DNA of 64,000 bases, from assembly GCA_022605425.2 (NCBI GenBank), contig CM061253.1, forward strand, positions 322,501 to 386,500, in the 5' to 3' direction. The notes under the pieces are model-generated. The model was not told where the DNA came from and searched no databases. It worked only from the letters and a program-made list of their open reading frames with translations. Shown piece after piece: positions 24,101 to 34,655 of this stretch. Both the position numbers and the translations under genes were made by a program. Within the stretch, counting starts at the first letter, position 1, and every line of letters starts with the position of its first letter. This stretch comes from Hamiltosporidium tvaerminnensis. Its lineage: Eukaryota; Microsporidia; Dubosqiidae.

Positions 24101-27100
24101 TAAACTTAATATGTTTTTTTGGAATAAAGTTTTATCTTTTTTAGCTTTGATGCGTTCTTTTTTAGATTCTCTCAACTTTTCATATTAAATTACGCACTTT
24201 CCTGGGTATTTTCATATTTATGTCTGTTGCTTTTAATATATAAATAATTTTATACGGGAAGATTAGTAGAGTAAAAAGCTTCTTGATAAGAACGTACGAG
24301 TCCACCGCGTTTTAGAGCTTTGTTATTTTTTCTTGGCATATTTAGTCGCTTATTTTGGATTTGGTTTTTTGTAGCGTTTTTAAGAGAATATTTTATGCTT
24401 TCAAAACTAAAAAATGCCAAGCATTAAGTCAAAGTGAGAAAGCTAGAAAGGTAATATAGAACTTAAAAATATGCGTAGGAATTGAGTAATAATAAATAAA
24501 TTTTCAAATTTTTGGTTTTCTCAAATTTTATTTAAAAATAGGTTTTATATTCTTGCTATTGATATAAAGTATATTTTTTTTTTTTAAAAAAATCTGATGT
24601 TCAAAAAAAGGAATAAATATAGATTTTATAGATCTTTTTATAATATAGAGCTAAAATTTTTGCCAAATCTAGCTTAAACTCTTAATATAATTCACCCAAA
24701 AGAAGAATGTAAAGATTATCTAAAAATACAGAAGAACCGATCTTTCTAAGCACTGAGATACGGAAATATTTACTCTGTAGAGTATGAGTCAATATTGACA
24801 AAAATTGAAATTTGGCATGCTTAAGGTAACCAAAATTTTCGGAGATAACAGGGATTATCTAATTTACCTTGCGAATGTATTCTAATTTATGTTTTCGTGC
24901 GGTTTTAAATTTTAGATAGGAATTAGCGCATATATCTTTTTGAAATACTGGTTTTTCATATTTTTAATATTCATTAAAAGTTTTAAATGTACTTCTCATT
25001 GAAGCATTTTTTAAATGAGTTGCGAATATTGTCTAAAGTGTTCTATCAAGAACTTTGTGAAATATTTTTACGTTATAGTTTACAGAATTACTTAATTTTG
25101 GATTTTGAAAATAGTTGATAAATATTCTTGATTTATTTGGATTTACAGTGACTGTATCATTTTTAAAGCATGGGAGCAGCTTAAGCATCCAATAAAAAAT
25201 GAAATATGCTATCGCAATAATATAGAAAGATTTATTTGTCAACTATTGTTTTAGCTATGCCAAAATTGTTCTTATACAAGATAATGTAGAATTTGATACG
25301 ATTTCTCATTAATAGTATAGCCAGTCTAGATGATTTACTAAAAAAATTATTAAATAAATACAAAAGCGAACATGTCAAGAAACCAATCTTTCATTCTCAG
25401 ATATGCTTTATGGCATAATCATGTCAGTATGGGTTTGCTCTGTTACTATTTACAATACATTTATATTTTAGCAACGATTTGTTAGTAACATAAAATATTG
25501 TAAGTATTTCAATGGAAAATAGAAAATTTTTTTTTTGCGAGTTCTAGGGTCTTTAGAATCACTTCCGCACGTTTGGCTTTTTCTAAACTCTTGGCATCGG
25601 AACGAAATATACAATGCGAAATCGTCATTAAGCATTTCTTGGAATGTTATCTGTATTTTTTATACAATATATTTTTGGCGAATAGATTATAAACAAGTTA
25701 AATTGCAAATCTTCTTGATCAAAAATACTATATTTTTACTAATTTTATATCCAAAGAACACGCCTTTCCTGCGAATAAAGTTTTTTAATTTACTTAAAAT
25801 AATATTATTTTTACATCTGTTTAAACTAAAACAGAATTTTTATTGAAATTACAAAAAAAATTGAGAAAACAAAAGAGCAATTGTTTGAACCAAAAAGAAG
25901 TCGAATATATTAGTTTAACTGCATATCAAAAAATAATTAGATTTTTATGTCTTAAAGGAGTATTTTTATATTTTGCTTTGATTTTTAATGCAATTTTTTT
26001 ATGTTTTAAGCAGATAAAAAAAGTTTGATTGGTATATTAATAAAATAGCCTATGGCTATATTTTGCAATATTTTAGTCGTATGAAGAATTTTAGAATCTA
26101 ATACAGGAATATTATAGCATTATATCATTCTGAATATGGGTAAACTTAGTATTTTTGATCAATTTTTAATATATTTATGTTAAGTAACGTTTTATTTATA
26201 TTTCAAGGTCCGTTTTATACTTTCGTTGTATAACTATTTTTTTAGGCATGCTCTGGGATCTTGCGAAAGAATAATTTCGATTGTTGGGTTTTATAGGTGT
26301 TTTTTGCTCACGAACTTATTTGCTGCTTTATAATTGCTTAAATCAAATTCAACCAGAAAACCTTCTTCTTTTCTATAGTATTTAGTCTAATGTATTAGTA
26401 ATTGTAATTTTGCACGGAAACTTTATTTATATATTTTATTTTATTGTAAATCTTTTGATTAATCGTTGCATAGATTAAAATTATAAATTTGAACCTACAT
26501 TAGTAGCGTGACAATACTATTTTTCGTTTTTTTATTTTATTTAAGCTATATAGAATGTCTTTAATTCGAACAGGTTTTTAATATATTTTGGCGCGTATGA
26601 TAAAAATCCCAAGTTTTCTTAAAATTATTGCATTTAATCTTAGTTCTATTTTTTTCAAAAGTTAATAAAATTCAAATACATTTTTAGGCAAAAACTTTGG
26701 TTGGTAAAACAATATTTTTTGAAATAAAATAAGACTCTTTGATATATCAAATTAAGGTTTTCATAATAATTTTTTATTTATTTTTGAATGTTCTTTCATC
26801 TTTTATAATCTAACTTTTATTATATTTTTTCTTGGCTTCTTTCAATGGTAATAAACGTGTCTTATTATATTTAAAAGCTTTGACTTTCAAAAAAAACACT
26901 ATTTGTATAATTAAATTTATAAAAAAAATAACTATAGAATGATCAAATGGTAACGTCCACATTCAAATATTTTTTTTAACATTTATCAAATGTAAAGAAG
27001 TTTTTGTTAATTCAATTTTTTAATATTCTCTAACTATTTACTATGAAAATATTACTTTTATTGAAATTATATACACTAGCAATCGAATAACCAATCGATT

Positions 27101-29149
27101 TATGACTAGTAAGTTGTTTATAAATATAATTCTCAGAGTTTGTATAAAAATTAAATAACTATTTTTACTCGAATAACGATTATTATTACAATTTCTTATA
27201 AATATAACAAAAAATAGGCACTTGGCAATATTTTACACAAGCTTGTGGTTTATATACTTTGTGCATCTATTATATAGTAAAACAATTTTTAATATATTTT
27301 ACATTTTGACAAGTCATATGGTGTGCAAAATTAAAATTTATTCTATGGAAATTTCAAAAGGAAACTCATCATTAGCTAATAAAGTTCTATTATGCCATAG
27401 AATAGTTCAGATGATTCTATCGATCAAGAAGTATTGTGCCCGTAAATAATAAAATAAAAAAATAATTATATGAATCATGATGAACATTGCTAGGATGTTT
27501 AAGTCTAAATAAATTTAATGACGGTTGGAATACAATTGAAAGTTTAGAATTACTAAAATAATTTATTTGGCGTCTGAATCTCTGTAAAACGGCGGATATT
27601 CAAGTGTAAGACAATCTCTCCCAAATATATAAGTAAATAGTGAGATAATTTTCGATTTTAATATGACTATAGAGAACCTTTATTGGGTAAATATAAGTGT
27701 ATATCAAACACGATTTTTTATGATAAAGCTTGATTATTTTAACTGCTTTTTTGTGGATATGAAACTTATGATTTTAAATGTAATTAAAACGAGAGTAAAG
27801 AAATTTTTAGTATCTGACTAAATAATAACAAAAAAAATTAAGTTTTAAAATAAATTTAAAGTGTTTTGCTTTTAATATTCCTTCATAGTCTAAACAATAA
27901 ATCAAATTCAAATTATTTACCTAATTTGAATAATCCATTGTAAAAAACAAAATTTCAAATTCTATGCTCAATTTTTATTGTAAATCAGCACTGAAATTTT
28001 TATCGTATCTTAGATTGACTAATATCAAAGTATAGGACATAGTGGCATTAGAAAGCCGAAAATTTGGTAAAAAGAGCATCATGTTTAAACTTATTATTTT
28101 TCTAAGCTCTTATTTTGCATTTTTATTAGATGAAGCGATATATTTTGTTGTTAACTAGAAAGTCTCTGAGTTTGCAAAATAATAACAGTTTCGATCATTT
28201 TGGAGCTTCGATATCCTAGTAATAAACTACGGTCATATATAATAACGAAAAAATAAATCGAGTGAATTTAAACAAAAGCTTTGAGGAATGAAAGAATGTC
28301 TGGCGCTATAAAAACATAAAAGCTTGTAAAATCAAAAAAATATGCTGCACGACCGGAAACAAGAGAAAACGGAATTCATAAACGAACTCTTTTTGCATGC
28401 CAACAATTTAAAATATACTTTTTATTCTATGATAGGATTCAAAAAGCCGATATAATTTGAATCTGAAAAAACGCGTTTTATTGTTTTCTTTTTTTGTAAC
28501 CTAGCATATATTTGCTTTTTATTTCATAGAATATTTATGGTTAGGTGTTTTAAATCAATGATTAATATAAATAATATTGTTGTTTATCTTCTTAGGTATT
28601 TGAATGTTAAGCAAAAGCAGAAAAGATACCATATATATACATATATACAATATCAAAAGAGGGAAGAGCAAATAAATTACAAGATATATAAATGAAAATG
28701 TTATAATGATTTTCTTGGTACAATTCTCACCTTTTAAATTGGAAATGATAATTTTTTTGATTTATTAAAAATAACATTTAATTTTTTGCTTTTCTATTCA
28801 TTTTCTTGATTTCTATGTAATTTTATAAAACAGTAGGTATTGATCAAGACTGTACCCGTGCTCAAAATATAATTAGCCCGCCTTTAATAAAATTATTCCT
28901 ATTTAAATATGAATATTTTTAACGAATATTACATTAAATTTTGATCTCAGCAAACAGACTAATGAAAGCAAATATTATTATTTTCGATTTGGTAATTCAC
29001 ACATTTTTAACAATTTAAAATAAAGTTATATTAAAATTGAGAATAATAACAAGTTTTAATATAATTTATGATTTATTTAAGGAGTCAAATTATAGTAGCA
29101 ATAAATCAAGCATCTATCTTTATTCGTGCCAGAAACAATAGTCTTAGAT
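21129..29149. other. Gene-free AT-rich DNA, 8 kb
   Basis: No supported gene. Two consecutive ORFs at 25535-25846 and 25843-26028 start with TTG and look like chance AT-rich reading frames. A minus ORF ending at 21084 overlaps the R copy 3 target site and may be a remnant, but it begins with TTG and matches nothing I know. Confidence 0.65.
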
Positions 29150-29225
29150 ATTAATTGGTTCATCTGGTAAAGCACTCATATATGTACTGTGGGCTGTTTC
29201 GAATAGCCTGAAACAACCCCTGGTC
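29150..29225 (+). other. tRNA-like segment, possible SINE head or tRNA pseudogene
   Basis: TGGTTCATCTGG (29156-29167) resembles a Pol III A box within a D-arm, followed by GTAAAGC. GGCTGTTTCGAATAGCC (29192-29208) resembles a T-arm and B box. The A-to-B spacing (about 36) is shorter than in a normal tRNA, and no acceptor stem closes it. An alternative fold is a strong hairpin between GGGCTGTTTC and GAAACAACCC. It is listed as tRNA-like only. Confidence 0.3.
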
Positions 29226-30001
29226 GTTACTTTGTGATTCTAGTTTCATACAAAGTTGGATTCGGTGTGTATTTGATCAGAATAAAAAATAGATATATAC
29301 ATTAACTTTGCTCAAACAAAGCTTTTTCTGCCATGCAAAAAACCACTGTAAATATCAAAGATCTGTGAACAAAAATTTTTAAAATCAAAAAGAGAATCTT
29401 AAAATCATAACTGATTTAAAAAACAAGGAGATATGGTGTGACTTATGTGATCTTCATGATCAGGGATACCAGTTTTGAACTCAAAAGACAGGTAAGTTTG
29501 AAATGGTTGAATGATTTAAATATTATTTGAGTAATACTTGACCAATCTTAACATGGGAAGTAAAATGATAGAACCTAGGAACTATTTAAAATTAGATAGA
29601 TTATTAGGCTAAAACTTTCTAGATATTCAATTTGTAATAGTGTTTTTAATAAACTACATTACGAAATCATTAACTTTTAGTGCATCTTAAATCATACGAT
29701 CGTAAATCTTAAAAACTGAAAATTTTTATGTTCATTGTATAGGAGGATGGGAATTTGATTCAAAAGACGAAATTTGCTATTTATTTTTTTCAATAAATAT
29801 TTTAGTTATCTTTCGAACATTATAACTTTTTAAAAACTGCTAAAAATTATAATATTTAATATGCGTTATTCTTTCGATATTTTTTTTTCATTCTACTCTC
29901 CATTTTATTTCATCCAGTTTTTATGTTTGAGCCTTATTTATATTTTGTTTTAATGTTATTATTTCGGTCGTTTTATTCCTCTCTGATTATAATCTTATAA
30001 T

Positions 30002-30294
30002 TCCTTTAAATATAAGCATCCATTTTTTTATAAAAAAATAAAAATTTATACCCCTTGATCTGCCATTTGCAGTCGTATAAAACATTTGTCTTTTCCTTAT
30101 GTTTTCCGTGCATTTGGCCAAGTACGATCAAAATAATTTTTGGGATTTTGGTCGAAAGACCATTTATTTAAAATATTTTATTTAATTTCTTTTTCTTTGC
30201 AAATAAGATGACTTTTGTATTCAAATCTAATTTTTTATTTTCTTTAAAAATGTCTAAATGAGTTATAAAATATTCGTAAATATTATGAAAAAGT
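30002..30294 (-). pseudogene. Duplicated gene fragment, copy 1, downstream of PTRHD1
   Basis: Read on the minus strand, 30293-30006 is one 96-codon frame broken only by a TAA at 30170-30168. An inverted copy lies at 60182-60474 with 6 substitutions in 293 bases. In this sequence composition a 96-codon frame with one internal stop is unlikely by chance, so it probably derives from a gene. Peptide landmarks are NIYEYFITH, KVILFAKKKK, GQMHGKHKEKTNVLYDCKWQ and a final KKMDAYI. All six differences between the copies change amino acids, so both are drifting as pseudogenes. It begins 29 bases after the PTRHD1 stop, in the same frame. The source protein is not recognised. Confidence 0.55.
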
Positions 30295-30323
30295 AATAAA
30301 ATTTTATTTTTAATAAAAAATAC

Positions 30324-30681
30324 TTAGTAAAGCTTGAACTTACTAAGAAAAGTTAAAAGGACTTTATTATCATCTTTTTTGTATGGTTTTAATGCCACGC
30401 AGGTTTTTTCGTTGTCTTCTGTCCAACAGTAGAATAAAAAATTGTTTTTGGTAAAAAAAATTATGGATTCTTCTATGTCTTTGATGTTACACTAATTAGG
30501 AATAAAATACCTTTAAAATAACTTTTGTCATGTTATTTAAGTCGGAAATATAGAGTTGGTTATCTAAATCGTTTTTATACGTTATTATAGCGGATACTGA
30601 AGCATGACATGCTTGGGCTATAAGTGCACCTTTGGAAAAGTTTTTAAGATCATTTCTAAGCAAAATATATTGTGTTATCAT
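30324..30681 (-). CDS. PTRHD1-type peptidyl-tRNA hydrolase (PTH2 superfamily), two exons
   Basis: Exon 1 is 30681-30511 and exon 2 is 30491-30324, giving 112 residues. The protein resembles PTRHD1, the short PTH2-fold family expected to act on peptidyl-tRNA in the cytosol. Exon 1 has the opening strand ITQYILLRNDL, the hallmark KGALIAQACHAS glycine/alanine-rich turn and helix, and NMTKVILK. Exon 2 gives FYCWTEDNEKTCVALKPY and ends FLSKFKLY, matching the family's C-terminal LRPYP...LKKFRLF pattern. Without splicing the frame stops four codons into the intron. ATG 30681-30679 was chosen because it opens the conserved strand and has CCCCC 11 bases upstream. The length is normal for the family. 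Activity is inferred from family only. Confidence 0.85.
30492..30510 (-). other. 19-nt spliceosomal intron in the PTRHD1 gene
   Basis: On the minus strand the intron reads GTATTTTATTCCTAATTAG. It starts GT, ends AG, and has a CTAAT branch-type motif touching the 3' AG, the compressed arrangement known from microsporidia. Removal joins AAG to TGT and restores a frame whose product continues the PTRHD1 family to its normal C-terminus. The next downstream AG would create an immediate stop. Nineteen nucleotides is among the shortest spliceosomal introns known. Confidence 0.85.
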
Positions 30682-30692
30682 TTGTAAGAGGA

Positions 30693-30697
30693 GGGGG
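30693..30697 (-). promoter_or_regulatory. C-run upstream of the PTRHD1 start
   Basis: CCCCC lies 11 bases before the ATG inside a pyrimidine-rich stretch (CACCTCTCCCCCTCCTCTTA on the minus strand). This fits the C-rich start-proximal signal of microsporidian genes and matches the other supported starts in this window. Confidence 0.5.
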
Positions 30698-30715
30698 AGA
30701 GGTGATAAAAAGGAA

Positions 30716-33700
30716 ATTCTATTTAAAAAGAATAAAATATTAAAAGATTTAATATATGGAAAATAAAATATTAAAGGGAAAATATCTAAAGGAACAGAAA
30801 ATTTTTCTACTTTAGTTAGAAATGATTCTCATTGTTTGAAGTTTCTTCGTAAACATGGGATAATTAATAATATATATTTTTTTAAATCATTAACTTGTAT
30901 TTCGATTATAATACTTTCAATCAAATATGAAATATTTAGTAAATTATTCAGAAAACTTGATGATTGTCTTTAACTATTTTTAATTACTCTGTTTTGGAAA
31001 ATTCGTTTAAAATTAATTTGTTAACGTTCTGGAAAATTCAGAAAATTCCTAATTTGAACAATAATTATAAATATTTATATGAGTAGATAGAGAACCAACA
31101 CAAACTCGATCTAAAGCTTAATTATGTATAAGTTATTTACTAATTAATGAAAGTAAAGCTAGACTCAACGATCGAACCTACCTAAAATAAATATCTTAAA
31201 CTTAAAACGTTATTATTGTGAAGTCCTGCAATAATCGAAGCTATTACAGCCGGTTTTTCCATTCAAAAACAAATTAAACAAAGAGAAATCTATAAATTTA
31301 AGTGCATTTTTTATCCCTAAACTTTCCTATAATGAGAGGATTCTGGATTTTTACGTTGATATTTTTTGGATGAGAAAAAAGACGTTTTATTTTTAAAGGG
31401 TTAAAATTTCTATCAAAAAAATTGATTGTGAAAATATGGAATTGTAAAGTTTAAAAAACTCAGAGATTTCGAGAAATTTAGCTTCAAATATGATTTGCAA
31501 TCAGAAAAGATGGTTTTTAGATTGAACAGTGATTTATACATCTAAAATGGTAAGACATTTATGACAGATGTTTAAACATCATAAAATAAGTTTTAGCGGA
31601 TAATAATAACATAGTGAAAGATGCTGTTTTCCTATATAGATCTTCCTGTCCATATTGGCATGAAAGTAATGCTCTATGAGATCATATGAAAATGCTGCGA
31701 GAATAAGCGAGTACAAACAGGATCACTCTTAAACGTGCCACTATTACCAATCGAGTATAGTGGGTATGCGATTCCGACAGAAATTGCCAATGCTTCATGG
31801 GAAAAAACAGATAAATGTTATTGATAAGCGAAAAGACCTTGTAGATAAGACAGCTTTGGATAGATCTTACGTGTGATTGATGATTATAAGAGTTATTGCC
31901 TGCTACTCTTGGAAAAAAGGTCAGCAAGCGGTTTTTTTGATACCCTTTAAAATAATATTTACCCAGGTGGTCGCCTAGCACCTTACAAACATATAATCGA
32001 AAAGAGTTTTTAGACAAAAGAATAACAAAATATGCCGAATAAAATATTTGTTTTATTGACTGGAAAGAAAGTAACTCACAAAATATAGAAAGAGTTGAAA
32101 GATACAATCATGTAATTCTAAACATGATAACGTAAAACGCAGAAAATCTTACTCAAAAAGATGGAAAATTCATACAAGAAAATCGTGCTTGGCAACAATC
32201 AGATTTTGTAGAGCAATTAAAATATTGCCTCTGTTGGGGTTTAGGAATTCTAAAGTCAATAATACTATTAAATACGAGTAATATTAAGTTATAATTAATT
32301 TTTGTAGCTCTGAAATAAAATAATATTCTAAAAACACTGTTAAAAGCATCGATATATTATTTTATCTTTATGAAGTGAATGCCTGTTATAGAATCTTATA
32401 AAATTGTAGCCTGCCAACTGTATCACTTAAATATCGAGACAATTACGTGTCTCGTATGAAAAATAATACGGAAGCATATTGTTTTTTTAAAATGGTAATC
32501 CAGGCGATGTGTTTCACAAAGAGATTTCGGAACCAATCAAAAGACGAACTAAAACAAAGGGGTGTAGTTTTAGGCAGACAAGCTTCAAAAAATTGTTGCT
32601 GAAAGTGGGAGTGATAGTTTTTTATTCTAAGGCGATGGACGAAGAAATAATTTACCAAAATTACGTTAAGTGATTTTGTTTTTATCAATTATATCAACTT
32701 GACGACAAATGAATGAAAAAATCTCATTAGTTAACATCAGCCGTTTATATTTTTAAGCGTAGTATTTTCATTGTTGTTTTCTTTTAAATCTCTTATTGAT
32801 TATTTTCTTGTATTTCAGCTTTTTTACATTTCTCGAAATAAAATTTTAAAAAATAAATAAATAAATATTAATCGAATAAAAACAGGTTCAAGAAAAGCAC
32901 TGGCTTGAATAAATGAATTTGGCTTATAAGATTGATGAATATTTTATCTATAGAGCTTATTTTAATTCTCTTGTTGTGATTATGAAATAGACAATGACCA
33001 TATAATGAGTTTGACAAACATCTTTTTTTTATGATTATTGATGGTTTTATACCACCTGGCTTTGTTTTGTTAGAATTTTTCTAACTTCTTAGGTAGTTGT
33101 TCATGCTGTAACGCCAAGTAAGTCTATTTAGATTTTAAATTACTTGTAATTATAAATAGAAAGTAATTCTTTTTGTAGAATATTATCAAAAAACTTCATA
33201 TGATTTTCGATTAAAACTGTCTCCTTTTTGGCCAGATATTTTATTAATTCGAATATAAGACCAAGAAAGACATCTATTTATGATAAAATGAAATTCATGT
33301 TTTATCAATTGTATAAAATCGCAAATATCGCAGTTGGGAAAAATCATTTATTAAATTATATTCAAAAGAAATAAAAAAAATTGGGGTATTTTGCCTCTAA
33401 CGTATACTAAACCTAGGTTAAATTTATAAAATTCTATAATTATGAAAGATTCAAGAAATATATTTTATTGGTCAAGATTGATTATTTATAAACTTACAAT
33501 AATTATAACAATAAGAATGCCAATTTTAAATTAAATTCGAATTAATAATATTGTTTGATTGTTTAATTTAAGTTGAAATTTAAAATTAACCTAGAATAAT
33601 CTAGCGAAATTTTTGACTTACAGCTGCTAAAATTATTTTTTTATCTTTTACTAACTGTTAAGTCTCTAGAAACGAACTTTTTATTTCAAAAAAATTTAAA

Positions 33701-33946
33701 CATGTATATTAAACATAGTAAGATGAACATAATTTAGATTTAATTTGTTATGTTCTTTTGACATTCTTCGTTGATAAAAATACCTTAGTATTTAAAGTAG
33801 GTTTCGATTTAATACAAAGCAGTTAGAATAAATATATATGATAAGAAAAATCAAGACATTTGTGTTATTCGATATTACCGAAATGATGAGCTAAATTCCG
33901 AAAATAAATGGAATAAATAGAATTAGTTTCATTTTATTTGGTAAAG
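30716..33946. other. Gene-free DNA with degraded coding-like traces
   Basis: Positions 31560-32700 are GC-richer than the flanks and carry short open stretches on both strands. The longest is a 141-codon minus ORF at 31682-32107 that starts with TTG. On the + strand there are fragments such as NVPLLPIEYSGYAIPTE and INVIDKRKDLVDKTALDRS in different frames. This looks like an old gene or transposon beyond recognition. I see nothing else. Confidence 0.4.
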
Positions 33947-34655
33947 TGAGAACAATCAGAATAAAACCTTTCTACTTGTCAATCAATATAGGAAGTTAAG
34001 GCTATTAAATCATTGTTTAGATTTCTGATGGGAATAAAACACACTACATTTTCGGTTGCTCCATGGGTTTTTCTAAGAAGAGGAAAAGTTGTATAACATG
34101 CCGACATTTTTTATATAAATTTATTTTTAATTTTTTGTGTAACCAGATTATAAACATCAGTTATACTTGTAATTAATTGCCATTAAAAGGCATAGAAACA
34201 TAGCTTTGCTCACTCGACTAAAAGACTTGGCGCCTGAGAGATATAGAAAATATAAATTGTCAAATCCGGGAATTCTAAGTAGCAGCTTATGCCTTTTGAT
34301 ATGACATTGCATATCTAAGGAAGCCTTATGCAGGTCTCTGAAATATTTCTTAGCTAGAAGTTTAGTGGTCTCAGTAAGTGTAGAGTAAGTGGGAATGCTG
34401 TATAGTCTTGAAGTAACCCAGAATAAGCTTCGGCCTTTGATCAAGCTCCATGCAACGGACATTAAGAACCCCGAGCAACTGCTTCGCCTATTGAATAGGT
34501 TCTGCACAGTTTTGGTATGAAATCTTTAAAATTTAGGTATCTTAGGAAATAGTCATCGTGTGTTAGGGTGCAGTTAGATCTAAAACCTAGACCTGAGTTT
34601 ATTTCATAAAGATAAAAATAGCTTATCCCATTGTTTTTCAAGGATTTTTAATTTC
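33947..34655 (+). mobile_element. R repeat copy 4, degraded
   Basis: The alignment to R runs from CTTTCTACTTGTCAAT to about 34655. It still shows CATTGTTTAGATTTCTGATGGGAATA, CACTCGACTAAAAGACTTGG, GATATGACATTGCA and TCCATGCAACGGACATTAAG (each here partly degenerate). Many substitutions and small gaps have removed the hairpins and the distal pseudoknot strand. Both ends are approximate and no target duplication is visible. A 116-codon minus ORF over it (34157-34507) is antisense to the repeat and starts with a non-ATG codon. Confidence 0.7.

Noticed and set aside
25535-26028. Two consecutive + ORFs (103 and 61 codons)
   Set aside because: Both start with TTG, and the composition is what random AT-rich DNA gives.
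31682-32107. 141-codon minus ORF
   Set aside because: It starts with TTG, has no C-run and matches no family. Coding-like bits on the opposite strand make it more likely a shadow of a decayed element.
34157-34507. 116-codon minus ORF over R copy 4
   Set aside because: It is antisense to a degraded R copy, begins with a non-ATG codon, and the same frame is not open in copies 3 or 6.
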